The translations under genes and the position numbers were made by a program. Positions 13,029-25,712 of a stretch of DNA of 64,000 bases are shown in pieces. Every line of letters starts with the position of its first letter. The first letter of the stretch is position 1. Origin of the DNA: Channallabes apus (Eukaryota; Chordata; Actinopteri; Siluriformes; Clariidae); assembly GCA_030522415.1 (NCBI GenBank), contig CM060106.1, positions 29,319,485 through 29,383,484 on the forward strand, written 5' to 3'. The notes beneath the pieces were generated by a model that was not told the origin of the DNA, ran no database searches, and saw only the letters and a program-made list of their open reading frames with translations.

Positions 13029-13745
13029 AGTACCGTGCAAAAGTCTTAAACCACCCCTCATTTATTAATATTAAATTCAATTAAATTATGCAAATAAAAA
13101 AAAAGAAAGAAAGAAATGTGCTTAGGACTGGCTGAGACCTGACTGAAAAGTGCCCAAACACACCATTTATAATTTTAATTGTTTATTCATGTAACAACCT
13201 TAGCAGCAACCTCATCTCCCCTCTCGTTTGTTCCAACCTCATCATCATCTGCACTTGTTTTCTCACTGGTTCATGCCTTAAATAAGGCAAAGCTTGTCCT
13301 TACTTAAAATGAGAGGCAAAAAAAGTCCTTCAGGAAGCCTGGAGAACTATTCCTCAAGACCATATTAAAAATACAGGCCTCTGAGTTGCGCATTGGTAAA
13401 GTGCTCGCCCTATCATCCGGAGATCGCGAGTTCGAGTCCCGGATGATGCTGTAACCTCTCATAGCCGGACATCTAGATAGAGCTGATTGGCCGAGCTCTC
13501 TCAGTGAGGAGGGATGAGAGTTACTTCATGCTCTCACATTAATCACGGCTCTACAGCCAATCAGGGGCGTCTATGAGCTCGTAGTAGTGTGGGAGCCCCA
13601 AATTGACGGAGAGGAATTGGACATGACTAAATTAGGGAGAAAAAAAAATGTAAATAATAAAGAAAGTCAGGCTCTTTGGAAGGAAAATATGAAGAAATTA
13701 AAGGTGGCTCAAGATTTTTGCATTTAATATTGCATATAACTGCAT
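13029..13745 (+). mobile_element. Decayed Tc1/mariner element carrying a SINE
   Basis: It starts with a terminus-like CAGTACCGTGCAAAAGTCTT. The 3' part of the family (AAAAAGTCCTTCAGGAAGCC, TGGAGAACTATTCCTCAAGA) follows, then, after the SINE, GGCTCTTTGGAAGG and GTGGCTCAAGATTTTTGCA. Most of the transposase region is deleted. A fragment of the same family lies at 42722-42830 on the other strand. Confidence 0.6.
13378..13648 (+). mobile_element. tRNA-derived SINE
   Basis: The 5' head has pol III box-like motifs: A box near GCATTGGTAAAGTGC and B box GAGTTCGAGTCCC. The body includes GATTGGCCGAGCTCTC and GGAGCCCCAAATTGACG, and the tail is AATTAGGGAGAAAAAAAA. It sits inside the decayed Tc1/mariner element, so it is younger. 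A diverged relative in reverse lies at 54955-55235. Confidence 0.75.
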
Positions 13746-14301
13746 AGTGATAGTACCAAATATTAAGACATATTATGGATTAATGGGATCTCGGTCTGTC
13801 CATCTGTCTAATCCTACATAATTTTGAGTTACTAAAAGGGGTGAAAAAGAAAGTAGCTGCTAATTACATGCTGCTGTGATGTTGCTAATGAGTGAATGTG
13901 ATTTCCATAAAGGAGCGCATGCTCCTTATCAACACTAAACAGACTACACTCTGTATTTAGTGTCAGTACAATCTCCCACATTATTACAAAGTCTCGCCAT
14001 TCTCGGTTCACTGTAGATCTGCCCTACACCATAACCTACTTACTTTAGGTTATGTTATGTTCATAGGCTATCCTGTCCGTTTTCATGTACAGTACATCAT
14101 TTGGACGTACAGTACTATACTGAATAGTGTGTGTATTCAGACGGAGCCAGGAACTGAGAAAAAGAAAAAAAGAGAACATGACCGAGGAAAGCTAAATTTC
14201 CTCTTGCTTTTACCACTGTGTACACTTCATCCTCACCTAGCCTCTGGAGGATAAACATTACAGCTTGTAAAAGCAATGAAGGCAACCAAATGAGGCTTTA
14301 C

Positions 14302-14400
14302 CTCTGGTTTCCATGGCAACTTGAGGAGCTTCTGGCTGAGAAGTTTTTGGATCTCGGGTTTGCTGTATCTTTCCTGTTCAGATTCACCAAGCTCATCACC
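14302..14400 (-). CDS. b4galnt3/b4galnt4: B4GALNT3/4-type glycosyltransferase, stem exon before PA14
   Basis: This is a 99-bp exon (33 codons, phase 0 at both ends) on the minus strand. The acceptor is TTCCAG (AG at 14402-14401) and the donor GTAAAG starts at 14301. It encodes GDELGESEQERYSKPE... and ends ...KLPWKPE. The final W-x-P/E-E stretch joins in frame to [15 protein letters not shown] of the next exon; in B4GALNT3/4 proteins a short W-K/R-x-E motif precedes that block, as I recall the family. The charged, helix-prone sequence suits a stem. The join to the strongly conserved downstream exon makes the assignment good. The choice between paralogues 3 and 4 is not settled here. Confidence 0.72.
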
Positions 14401-14442
14401 CTGGAACAGAGAAAAACAAGTTCTCAAAATTCCAGCAACACA

Positions 14443-14444
<2 letters not shown>

Positions 14445-14482
<38 letters not shown>
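14445..14482. repeat. (TG)n microsatellite
   Basis: About 19 TG units lie 45 bp upstream (in gene sense) of the acceptor of the exon at 14302-14400. Confidence 0.95.
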
Positions 14483-14484
<2 letters not shown>

Positions 14485-15834
14485 GTGGGTATGTGTGTGA
14501 GTGAGTGAGACTTTTACACCTTGGTTCTGTACTAGAATTCCCTTAAAATATTTTTTTTCAGAATAGAAGACCTCAGGCTAGGCTGTTGAAATTCAGCTCT
14601 TCTGTTTTAGAAGATACTGTAGATCAAAAGATATTTACACGGAAATATTTTTTTAAAAAGATTCAGGGTTGCTTCAAATGAGTGAAAATAAAGATATGCG
14701 CTTTCATTTCTGTCCAGAAAAAAAAATGTACCCCTTAGATCATTCCAAAGTTCTTGGTTTCAGAGAATAGACTGACACACATTCTTTTCTCAGAAAGCAT
14801 CATTTACTGTTTGCTTATGCCTTCAAAACAACTGGAAATGCATTTACAGTACATTTAAAGGGATTTAACGCAGTATGAGGTATAATGCCTTCATAGCTTC
14901 CATGGAAATTCAACTCAGGTCTCAATATAGTCAGGTAAAACTCATATAACCGTTCTTACAATTGTGTTGGTTTGAAACTGGACAAACTAAAAAAAAAAAA
15001 AAAAAAAGTCACCACTTGTGAAATATCACAAGAAATTTTAAATAAGACCATTTAAAAATTATTAACATGTCATGTTCTGTTTTAAAGTTTGACATTTTAA
15101 TTCCCAATGGGGATTGACTCAATTTCTGAGTCTGCTCCCAGTGGACATTAAAGGAACTGCATGTTTTGTGAATGAACACACAAAAACATGAGTAAATAAA
15201 TTAACGCCTGCTGTTTTAACTTTTTGCATTTTATTTTTGTATTGGCCAGGGCTTAAACAAAAAAATCTGATTTTCTCTGTTGTGACCTCATATAGCAATA
15301 CACTGATTAATACTCATTTCAGCCATTTTCACTTTGTGAGCCATTTTAAGAGCTACAGGCTAACAGATAGCAACTAACTGCTAATAGCTAACCAAGCATA
15401 TTAACCTAGCCTTTAAGAAGTGCTACAGTTCACAGAAAATGTATGCATTATTCTTTCATCTTCTTGCGTCTTGTCAAAGAAAATCCCTTGATAAGAAAGA
15501 AATATTTCACTGTCACAAAACAAAAATGTTCTTACATCAGGGGACAAACGCACAGTGAGCATGTTAAGCTAATTTCTAATAAGCTTCCTTCTCACAGGGC
15601 AAGTAAAGTGAAAACAAAATGGTGTTGTTTACGCAGCACATCATTGCTCAGTTGTCTCTGAGGCTCAACAGGGAATACTCTTCAACTGATGTGTACAGGT
15701 TTCTGCTTCCCTATTAACACTAATCCCAGTCAGGCTTCGTCTCCTAATCCCTGCTATATCGCTGCCAAACAGTCACCACGAACGCAGTGCCTCGATGCAG
15801 AGCACAATGAGAACCACGGTAGAAAATCCCAACA

Positions 15835-16060
15835 CTAAGTCCTGACAGCCAATACAAATGATATTTTATCTAGCCACAGGTGCGACCAATTAGCGAGCGT
15901 TCTCCTTAAATCTGGCTGCTTTAAAGGGAAAATCTCATTTTACAGACTTGTGGGAAAGGAACGCAATTAAAACCGATGGTATTCTGTCTGTAATGGATTG
16001 TTCGGTTTACAAGCGGTGTGTAAAACGTCATACCTAAATCACAACCACACACATAAACGC
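15835..16060. other. Candidate conserved non-coding stretch
   Basis: Unique sequence with TGACAGCCAATACAAATGAT, GCGACCAATTAGCGAGCG and AACGCAATTAAAACCGATGG motifs and no coding frame. Possible enhancer; untested. Confidence 0.25.
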
Positions 16061-16183
16061 CTGGGTAATGTGTGTAATCAAATCAAATCTGTTACGCTTC
16101 AAAGACTGTGTAAACTCTTAACACCTCTTTGTTTCAGCAAACGAGGGTGACAGGTGGACGATTAGAAAAGACAAACGGCGCAC

Positions 16184-16292
16184 TTGAGAGAAAGAGAGAG
16201 GAAGAGATAGACGCTGTGGATGTATAGAGAGAAAGACATCGAGACGGAGACAGTGTGTGTGGGTGAGAGAGAGTGAAGCGTGACAATCATGT
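16184..16292. repeat. Dispersed purine-rich repeat, copy 1
   Basis: About 110 bp beginning GAGAGAAAGAGAGAGGAAGA and including GAGAGAAAGACATCGAGACG and CAATCATGTAA. It is closely matched by 18177-18287, 2 kb away and in the same orientation. Confidence 0.8.
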
Positions 16293-16689
16293 AATGTTTA
16301 GAGCTATAATCCTGGAGCCCAGAAGCTGTCTCTGATAATGACACACAAATGAGACAGCTGGCACTAAACTGACAAACCACCAAAGACGAAGATGAGCCCG
16401 AATTATGATGGCAAAACTCGCCTCGTTTATAACTCACCTGCTAATGAGGTGAGAGAATTGATATCTGCATTCAAATACCAGCTTCCAGGCACATCGTGAC
16501 ATCATTCTACCCAGGATTATACCCAAATTATAGCCCATAATAGTTCTCAAATCATCTGCATCGCTCCTGTGACATTTTTGTCATATTTTTGTCCCCCCCC
16601 CCCAAACTATTTCTCATACAAACCTCGCAAACATCTCTAATGATGTCAACAAATAACATTCATAGCACATAAGATTTTTCAAACATGAC

Positions 16690-17150
16690 AACAACCCTTC
16701 TGAGCTCCGTGAAATAATGAGGCCATGCCCAAAAAACTTTGCCTTTCCAATTAAGCGGTGCGGCGTGACCCCGGTCTCATCTCTCAGGTGTCGAAATGAT
16801 TGGCCTCAGAGCCGCTCAGCCTGTACGCTACGGCTATCCGCTGCTGTCTGAGCGTGTGATGTTACTGACCCCGTTGTTAGGCGGAGTGCAAGCTGACTCA
16901 TAAATAAATGAGCTCTGGGTTCCCTTTGCCTCCATCAGCCGGTCGACAACACAGGAATGATAACCAGCTCCTGGCACCAAGCAACTGCTTGAGACATGTG
17001 GCAAGGGATATCGTCAAGGTTAATGAATTCCACCTTGTTAGATTAGCAGGGCATGGAGCAGAGAGGAGCGGGACGAGTGGCACAGGGCAAGAGGTTGAAT
17101 GGTGGTTGCAGATAAAGGCTGGTAGGAGTCAGCAGTAATGACTGCATTTC
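16690..17150. other. Candidate conserved non-coding stretch
   Basis: About 460 bp, GC-balanced and repeat-free, with ATAATGAGGCCATGCCC, CTCATAAATAAATGAGC (palindromic) and AAGGTTAATGAATTCC. No spliceable open frame was identified. Regulatory function is only a guess. Confidence 0.25.
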
Positions 17151-17906
17151 TCTTTCTGGAAGCAGTAAACAGAAGCGTGTCAGACTCCATCACGTAGGAA
17201 CTTTTCATGTTTCTTATTATTTGGGGAAAGCTGAAACACAGGCTCAGATCAGGAAGCGGGCAAACCTGTCCAAGCTTTCAGAAGGAAAACAATTTACCTA
17301 AGAACATTTTTCTCCAGGGCATGACTTCAATGATTTTTAATAGATTTCGCTGAAGCCCTGTTGACACAAAGTGCATATTTTTAGTGCAAGTGGAAATTTT
17401 TAAGCTGCATTACATCTTAAAGGAAACTGACAGAGCAGCTGAACCCTGTGAAATTACGTTTCATATCGGGTAGCATTTTATCAAAAAAGTATGTACTGTA
17501 TGACATGGCCACTAGTTATGTACATTGAGCCCACAACTCTATCATGTTTCAAACATTCGTCATTTGAGAGCAATCAGTGACGCATACTGTATATAAATGC
17601 ATACAGTATACGCATATACTGTACAGTATTTATGCATCATTAAATGATGCAATAAGTCTAATATTAGAAATCATCTTCATGCTTATGTTCCTGTGGCCAC
17701 AATAAGATCAGTTAATTGAACTAATTGATTTTGACTAATTAAATTGATTCATACATTAATTGGAAATTGAAAAATAATTGAAAAACAGATTTGTGGCTTC
17801 ATGGTGATTTTCCTGCTGTTTAGCTGGTTGCCATTATAGTGACTTCAAATAGTTTTTCCAGTGACCTGTAATATTTCGTCAGCTATCAGCTACTGTTTAT
17901 ACAGTA

Positions 17907-17994
17907 CAGTGGGGGAAATAAGTATTTGATCCCCTGCAGAGACAAACTTAGAAAATCTGCAGGGGATCAAATACAGTACTTATTTCCCCCACTG
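17907..17994. mobile_element. 88-bp Tc1-type foldback element
   Basis: It starts CAGTGGGGGAAATAAGTATT and ends as its inverse (TACTTATTTCCCCCACTG). The arms TTGATCCCCTGCAGA / TCTGCAGGGGATCAA flank a short loop, and TA flanks both sides (17905-17906, 17995-17996). CAGTGGGGGAAATAAGTATTTGA is the terminus of a widespread fish Tc1-like family, so this is two termini with no interior. Confidence 0.85.
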
Positions 17995-18176
17995 TATCTT
18001 GGGACAACAGGAATATAACTAGCTTATATGCAATCCACTTGATATACTGTATAGATGTACCAAGTGTTTAAATGCTCTGTCAAGTCAACACCAAAAAGTT
18101 ATCAATTCAGCACTATCCTTTCAGCTTTTTTATACAGTATGTTGTTAACACAATTCCAGGAAATTCAAATCTCCTT

Positions 18177-18287
18177 GAGAGAAAGAGAGAGGAAGAGATA
18201 AACGGCGTAGATGTACAGTATAGAGAGAAAGACATCAAGACGGAGACAATGTGTCCAGTAATATTCAGTACAATTCCAGTCATGTAA
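18177..18287. repeat. Dispersed purine-rich repeat, copy 2
   Basis: The second copy of the 16184-16292 sequence. The differences are small substitutions plus an inserted CAGTA (ATGTACAGTATAGAGAG versus ATGTATAGAGAG). Confidence 0.8.
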
Positions 18288-18425
18288 AATCTCCTTAGTT
18301 GTTTTCTTTGCTTGATGCAGTCCAATAATTTGAACCTTCTTAAATGACAACCTTTTCTTTGGCTAGACAGTGTATTAGGTGTGATGTACGCATAATTTTG
18401 ACCCTGTAGCAGGTTGAAAAAACTG

Positions 18426-18464
18426 CTTATTATTACTACTACTATTACTACTGCTACTACTACA
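18426..18464. repeat. (TAC/TAT)n trinucleotide repeat
   Basis: Imperfect trinucleotide array of TTA/CTA/CTG units. Confidence 0.85.
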
Positions 18465-19670
18465 GCTCCCTTTTTTAACACAAAAATGCCACTTTGTGAG
18501 TCAGTGTGCTTTGCATTATGCATTTCCTGTTTGTTATAATAGCAATATAACAAATGGATTTGCTAAGGATAATTGAGGTCTCGGTAGGGTAAACACAGAA
18601 GCTCACGGAAGCTTAACCCACAGATTTGGGATGTTTAATGTAATTGCTTTTTCGTTTAATAGCCTAGAGTTTACCCCAACCCCCAGAAGTCTCCATAACT
18701 CATCATTACATCTTAGTCCTTTCAGCTGGAAAACCCTTACGCTCTGGGTGATGCAAATGGAAAGCATGCTTGAATATAAAATTGATATTCACACTATTTA
18801 TAGAACCCAGCGTTAGTGAAAGATTTCTGGGTGGGAAAAAAATCTATTTTAAATTATTCAACAACAGTTTTAGACAAATATTTAGACAAACCATTTGGAT
18901 GGTAAAATTGTTGGTACAGTCAGGGTGTATCTCATGAAATATGAACAATTAATTTCCAAATTAGATCAAATGAATTTAAAACAGGGGAAAAAACACATAT
19001 ACTTATTCTGTATAAAAAGAATCAAAACTGATGATGATGATGATGAAGCTGGAGAAACTTTAGGGTAAAGCAACTCTATGGGTTATAAATGAACAATCTA
19101 TATATACTGTAAATCCAGCATGACTGCTTAGTTTGCAGCTTTCTACTAGGTGGGAAATCCGTTCTCAACTCAGCATTAATGTCATTCTTCATTCTCTTTT
19201 AATTTCCCTCTCCTCGACTGAAATGCCAACTGTAGAATCCGATTCCTGTTTCTGGCTGACTGTCTATAGATCACTCACCACGGTTGTAAGTAGTTATTTG
19301 AGTTTCCAGTAAACCAGTCTCTCTCATCAGTAAGACAGTTTCAAAATGTTATACTGCTTTTTTGCACCATTCTGTGTAAAAAAAAAAAAAACAGCAGTTT
19401 GAGATATTTACAGTAAACCTGTCGATCGGGCACCAACGAATGTCTCCTAGATTACATTTTCCTTCATTCTGACCCGTCTCGGCATGAGTTTATACATTTT
19501 ACTGCTGTTGAATGACTGGGAAATTGCATGAATAAGCCATGAGACCTATTGAATCTACTCAGAAATGATGATTATAGTTATGATAATGTATATATACAGG
19601 TTAATCATTTGGATTGATTTTGATTCATTGACCCAAATATTACATGAAACTACTTATTAATTCTAAGCCT

Positions 19671-19671
<1 letters not shown>

Positions 19672-19757
<86 letters not shown>
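19672..19757. repeat. (TG)n microsatellite
   Basis: An uninterrupted TG array of about 43 units. Confidence 0.97.
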
Positions 19758-19759
<2 letters not shown>

Positions 19760-20290
19760 ACCTGCTTAGAGGAGAAAGAGGCTCACAACAACAAGGGTAT
19801 CCAATATGACTAAATATGCACATTATGCATGCTTGATTTCACAAATTTGTCCTTAATTTGTTGCTATTACAAGAACAACTTCTGTTATTCTTGTCAACGA
19901 AGCATGAGGTATTTGTCTAACATGTTAATTAAGATTACACATTTACAGTATATATAAAATCTGTCCTCAAAGTCATCCCTGCCTGGGAATCTAAACTCAT
20001 CTCATGGCAACTAAACTCAACATCCTCTGGTACCTTCGCTTCCTCATGCCGACCTCAAAAACATTCTTTAAGCCACGTCTGGAGACTGCTAAAAGGTGTC
20101 AGAAGACTTTTTCCTTTTAAAGTGAAGGACCTGTACAAAGTCTTACACACACCAATGAAAGGCCGGTCCACTAATACAAATGGACAGATAGATGTGCGTG
20201 GAAAGTCTAGATGTCTGGAGCTTTGCTCCCCTGAGTCTCTTCAAAGAAACAAACTAACCTTAACTTCCCATGAACGCACAAGTCAACCTG

Positions 20291-20360
<70 letters not shown>
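20291..20360. repeat. (TC)n(CA)n microsatellite
   Basis: A short TC run leads into about 30 CA units. Confidence 0.95.
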
Positions 20361-20362
<2 letters not shown>

Positions 20363-21632
20363 TTTTGGAGCAGTGCCAGTTTTATAATACATCAAGAGCT
20401 GTATAATGGGGCTGGTCATCATTATTTATTTCCCCTATACTGTATGTTATATTTCTATACACAACTCGTATGTGCTTATTAGAACAATTTCTGAAAAAGT
20501 TTGATTTAAATAATGTGTAGAAGGCTTAATCATTTGATAATCTTCTAATTATTATGTCTAGTTTGAGTGCAAAATGAGATAAAAATGAGATTGTTGCACT
20601 TTTACTCATTAGCTAATTCTTTTCAAGATTGTCTATAATAAAATTTATGTTGAAAATCACTGCATTTTCTTCTTTTAAAAACTTTGAACTGCCACTAGAG
20701 CTGGTTTTGCGGCATGAACGAGCCATGATTTTACTCAACAAAAAAAAAAAAACTCAACAGAAAGGTAACACTAAAACACTCAAGAGATCAATGCAATTAC
20801 TTTCTGTACAAGAGATCGTCGTGGTTTCTGAACTCGTTTAGAACCTTATGAGACTACGTACAGTATGTATATGTGTATCTTTGTAATGAAAAAGTTTGTG
20901 TGCAACAAAACTAAACACAGTTTTCCCCTGCTCCAAATTGCTGCTATGACTAATTACAAAAAAATAATAAAAGCATGAGTTTGCTATATGTTTTTCACTA
21001 AAAAACAACCAACATGATTCTCATAATTAATTGCATATTTGCCCACAGGTGGATTTATCCATTGTTACAAAACTGTGACAGGTGACAACGGTAACTTTTT
21101 TGCTTCTTTTTTTTCCCAGTTGTTTTTCTTAAAACTATTCATACAAAAATCTTGCTATGATATACAGTACACTATTGAAACCCAAAATTATGTTGTTTTA
21201 TATTGTGTGGAGGCTGGATCATCAACCCTGAACTCTTTCCCTGCTAAGCGCCATTCTGTATGTGTCAAGCTGTGATGCACAGTGTTCTGATACCTTTCTA
21301 TCGTGGCCAACGTGCACTTTTTTCAGCAACTTGTGCTACATTGACTTGTAGGGTTTGATTGTGAGATTAGACCAGACAGGCTAGTCTTTGGTCCCCACAG
21401 GCAGAGATGAGCCTTGGGTGCTCATGTACCTGTCACTAAAGAATCCGGGATGCTGTAAAGCAATGGTTTTAAGAGTTGGGTTCATGGTCCCTCATGGGTC
21501 TGCAAATTTCAAACAATTTAGTTACAGTACTGAAAATCAACTCTCAACTAGTTCTCTTGAATCGTCTAAGGTTAATCCCAAGTCTTTATAACTAACAAAA
21601 AATAAAAAGTAAGTCAATAAATTAGCGTCTAC

Positions 21633-22401
21633 TAGGGATGCTCAATTCAATAAATTTTCCCAACCTACAACCGCCGTTCTTTATCCGAACATTAACCGTT
21701 AACGGATCCGATTAGAATATTAAATTAGAATTAAATGAAAATAGAACTGAGGAGTGTCTGATTAAATATAAAAAAAAATTCAGTTTTTATTTTAACATGT
21801 GCGAACAATAGCACACAGAACATATCAAGAAAAGAATCTGGATTCACACATCCTCATGTCTTCACGCACCTGCAGCGTTTCCGACAACAGAGAAAAACAA
21901 AGTAATATAAATAAAAAGAATAAAATAAATAGGCCTGCACTAAATATTTTTACTTAAATAACAAATTACGATTACAAAATGAAAACACGCTGAAAGGCAA
22001 ATTTTTTCATACATTGGCTACTAAGTTTTTTCAGTTAAAACAAATAGCAGGCCTGCCTCAAACCACAAACTGTCTAGTTTTTATAAAAAAGAAAAATCCC
22101 CACCAAAAGTGATAGCACACCATTCCCGATCGAGCCGCACGAAACTGTGTAACATACGTGAGGGTCGTCTCAAAGCTGCGGGGCGAGAAACGGTCCAAAG
22201 TTATAGGCGGAAGAATAATAAATGGATTTCGGGGGCATTTCTGGGGGAGGAGTAATAAGTGCGCCTAGGCACACTTAATAAAAAAAAATACTGTATATAT
22301 AAAAAACATTTTAAACCGTTTAACTGATATATAATAATATAATAATCGGTCAAAATTCATTCTTTCGGTTAACGGTTAAACGGTTAATATGAGCATCCCT
22401 A
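21633..22401. mobile_element. hAT-like MITE with target duplication
   Basis: A 769-bp element starts TAGGGATGCTCAATTC and ends ATATGAGCATCCCTA. The 8-bp flanks GCGTCTAC (21625-21632) and GCTTCTAC (22402-22409) differ at one base, the expected hAT target duplication. Subterminal motifs repeat AACCGTTAACGG-like sequence in inverse at both ends. No transposase frame is present. Confidence 0.85.
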
Positions 22402-23221
22402 GCTTCTACTTTATCCTAATGAGTTCTGGTGCAGAAAACCTCAGGAATATAAAGCCTTATTTTGCTAAAAATTATAGTACAAATTTAAATAATGTGCAAA
22501 TTATGGGAAATTGATTTTACATTTAAATAAGTCTCTGGCTGGCTTGTTTCCTGGGAAAAATCTGAATAATAATAATAATAATAGGGGGAAAAAAGTGTGT
22601 AATTTTCCTATGCATGATTTTTCAGTTTCAGGGCTGTAGTGAGGTAGGATAACCTTTGCCTCTGTGAGACCTTTCCTGGATCCCAGTCTTCTATTTTAAT
22701 CGAAATAATGAATTCACATCACTAGTGCATGTATGTCTGTTAATCAAGTAATATCACAGATGCAAGAGTGTAGAATACTGATTATCATTATGGCTTTGAC
22801 TTAAGCACAGCCATGTTGATATTCAGTTTGACAGCATGACTGTGAGTGTGTCATTATACACGACAATAATATTTAGTGATATTTAGGACATGTATGCAGA
22901 AATGGATCTCATTCATTAGTTCATTAGTTACATATCACATATTTTATGCCAAAAGTTGTATTTCTGTAAAGTTTCGTTTTCCATGTTTACTGATGTCACT
23001 AATGTACAGTAGTAACCATTTTAAACTAAGAAATAGACATCAAATCAGTCAAGACAAATTAATCAATCTAATGAGTGATCACTTTTATAAGCATATCCAA
23101 TACACTACATATTAGTTTATACGTTCCCATCAACTGACCATAAAAAGAATTTCTCATAGTCCTCACTCATATCTAATGTGTAACCCCACTTAACAAAACA
23201 GTCTTGTTTTAATTCGATATT

Positions 23222-23685
23222 TGTAACACAGCCATGCACACGACGGGCAAAGTCGCGGGCGACCACTCCGCGGATTTATATACAGGCAGAGCGGTGGACA
23301 GCCACGGTTGCTAGGCAACCCCGCCATGCTTGTGATCAGAGTTAACATGCTACACCTGGCCCGGACGTTACTTAAGCTCCCAGAAACAAGTGCACTAATA
23401 GTTAGATAGCACCAGGTCCGGGAGCGTTGCTCTGGGATAGGACAAGACAAAGAAAAGTGGAAACCTTAAAAAAAAAATTTTAAAAAGAGAGAGAGAGAGA
23501 GAAAAAACTAAAATAAAGAAATGAGAAAAGAGAAAAAAATAAGGAAAAGTGAAAGGAAAGGTGAAAAGATTTTAAAAATAAATCAATAAACTCTTTTCAT
23601 TTCACCCGAGCACGAGTTTGGGGATACTTTAGCTGGGAAAAGACTCAGAAATGAGGCAGTGTGCGGACATAAGCGTCCCTCACAA
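23222..23685 (+). mobile_element. LTR-like sequence (approximate limits)
   Basis: A GC-rich island in AT-rich DNA begins TGTAACACAGCC. A TATA-like TTTATATA lies at 23275, an AATAAA signal at 23585-23590 and a purine-rich stretch at 23465-23580 between them. A right end near CCCTCACA is guessed. No target duplication or primer-binding site was found, so it could instead be another repeat class. Confidence 0.4.
23306..23320. promoter_or_regulatory. Palindromic RFX-type X-box
   Basis: GGTTGCTAGGCAACC is a perfect 6-bp inverted repeat around a 3-bp centre. It matches the symmetrical X-box recognised by RFX transcription factors. It lies about 30 bp downstream of the TATA-like motif in the LTR-like sequence. 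Confidence 0.5.
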
Positions 23686-24538
23686 TCGTTCGAATATATA
23701 CTGTATATCCCTTTTTAAAATTGAGTTGTTAAAAGAGGCGTACTGTAGGAGCATCCTTATCTTAGTCCTGCGTAGTGCTCACGTAAAGCGATTATTCCTT
23801 GCCGATATAAACACTCCACGGCCCTGCGAGTCCTGCATTGGAGCTCATGCACTCAACAACATGGCACCATTTTGAAGGGCCCCATCATAATATATCTGTT
23901 TCCAAAAATTCAACACTACTTGTTCTTTATTATCAGTATGACTGAAGACACTCCACCTCAAGACAACTTTGAAAGATATGTTTAATTTCTGCAGCCTCAG
24001 AGAATCTCTAAAAGCTTTAGAGGGCTGTATTGTCCCCAAAAGCATGCACTAAGCATTGTAGCATTACTCTGCATCCAACACTTCATATGACCAATGGCTT
24101 CAAGCTGAGCACAACAGGCAAGCAATATAAACACCAATATCAAGAGTCTTAGAGGTTTGCAGAAATCAATTTAGACTTTTACTCAGGTGCACCAGGTTGT
24201 GTTTCTAAAGTGTTTATCTCAAATAAAAAAGGAAGCAAAAAGTGTATGAGAACAAATTTGTTAAAAGATACGAAAGGTTATTGCCATAATAAACAGACCG
24301 GATTGTGTTCACTGCCTATTCTAAGGTGTTTTTATTATGAGTAAAGAAGTAACCTGAGACTGTGGGACAGGGAGGTGTAGTGATAGTGGGATTAATGGGC
24401 AGGAAGAAAATCAATCATTGGAACAGGAGAAAATCGATGGGACTCGATAGGAACAACGTGCCCAAGTCCATTCTTCATCAGAGTGCAGTATATTATCAAT
24501 TACGAGCAGAAAACAGGCCACAAAAGACCCCCACCCAC

Positions 24539-24539
<1 letters not shown>

Positions 24540-24573
<34 letters not shown>
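24540..24573. repeat. (CA)n microsatellite
   Basis: About 16 CA units. Confidence 0.95.
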
Positions 24574-24575
<2 letters not shown>

Positions 24576-25455
24576 AACCCTTCATACTTCATGCTGCTCT
24601 TATTAGACTGCACTTACAGCTCGCAGTCTGCTTTTTAAAGGGACGTGCTAGATGGAGACGCGTCTCTCATTCACTGCAAGTCGGTGGCTCTCCTGCAGAG
24701 CTAGGCTTCACATTTCTCTACTACAGACTCAGAAACTCCATCTTCATTTAGAAAATGCTTCTTCTCTCCACCACCGACTGCTCTTGTCTCCAACACGTCA
24801 CCAGTGCCACGTCAGTAAATGGCACCAGTGGCGAGGATTAAACAGATTTAAACTGATCTGCGGGTTCATGAACACTTGGATTTGCAAAGCCATTGCATTG
24901 AAAATCAATATAAATACATATTATTATTATTATAAACTAAACCAAGTATTTTTAGATTTTAAGAAGTAAAAACACATACTACACAGTATATGTACACCTA
25001 TAGAAATTTTCTTTGTAAGAAGGATCCACATAAAAATCCATGCTTAGGGAATTTCAAATTGCTTGCTATTCACCACAAATTCAGTAATAACTATATAAAG
25101 TATAACATACTGTAATGGTTTTGTAGTCTCTCAGTAGTGGACTTGATGTAGTGGTTCAATAGAAAACTGTTTGACATTCAGCCACAGGAGGCTTCAAACA
25201 CTATTTACATGCATTATTGATAGTGAGAGAGTAATTGTGAGTGAAAAATGGAAATTTGGAAAGAACACAATGTGGCTAAGGTAGGCTAAGAAATGTAGAC
25301 AAGAACAAGCAAATATTCCTCTAGATAAATAAATAAAAATAAATTATAAAAATGGTAAATGTAACAATCCTGACAATGTTTACTCTATAAAAAAATAAGC
25401 ATACATATTCTGAATAAATATAAAAAATATTAATATTAATATAGTAATATAATAA

Positions 25456-25576
25456 CAGCGTGGCCAGGCTTGATTCCCGTCTCTGTGTGCATGGAGTGCA
25501 TTTCTCCCCATGCTGGATGAGTTTCCTCTGTGCACTCCGGTTTCCTCCTACAGTCCAACGATTCCCAAATTGCCGG

Positions 25577-25618
<42 letters not shown>

Positions 25619-25712
25619 CCTGTGATAGATTGGCACCCTGTTCATGTGCCCTGTGATGGATGGTGTACTCTGCCTTGTGCCCTATGATAAAGCGCTATAG
25701 ACAATGAGTGAG
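25456..25712 (+). mobile_element. V-SINE, 5'-truncated and diverged
   Basis: The tRNA head is missing. The core (TTGATTCCCGTCTCTGTGTG, CTCCGGTTTCCTCCTACAGTCC) and the tail (GGCACCCTGTTCATG..., AAAGCGCTATAGACAATGAG) are present, separated by an expanded TG array (25578-25618). Confidence 0.75.

Larger units (their letters stand above)
6461..14301. other. 7.8-kb intron of the B4GALNT gene
   Basis: It contains a repeat-free stretch (6820-7640), a V-SINE (9361-9654), a palindromic Tc1-derived element (10603-10967), a Tc1/mariner remnant with an inserted SINE (13029-13745) and AT-rich unique DNA. Confidence 0.7.

Noticed and set aside
13378..13450. tRNA-like head with A and B boxes
   Set aside because: The sequence does not close into a cloverleaf and continues into a SINE body and A-rich tail, so it is not a tRNA gene.
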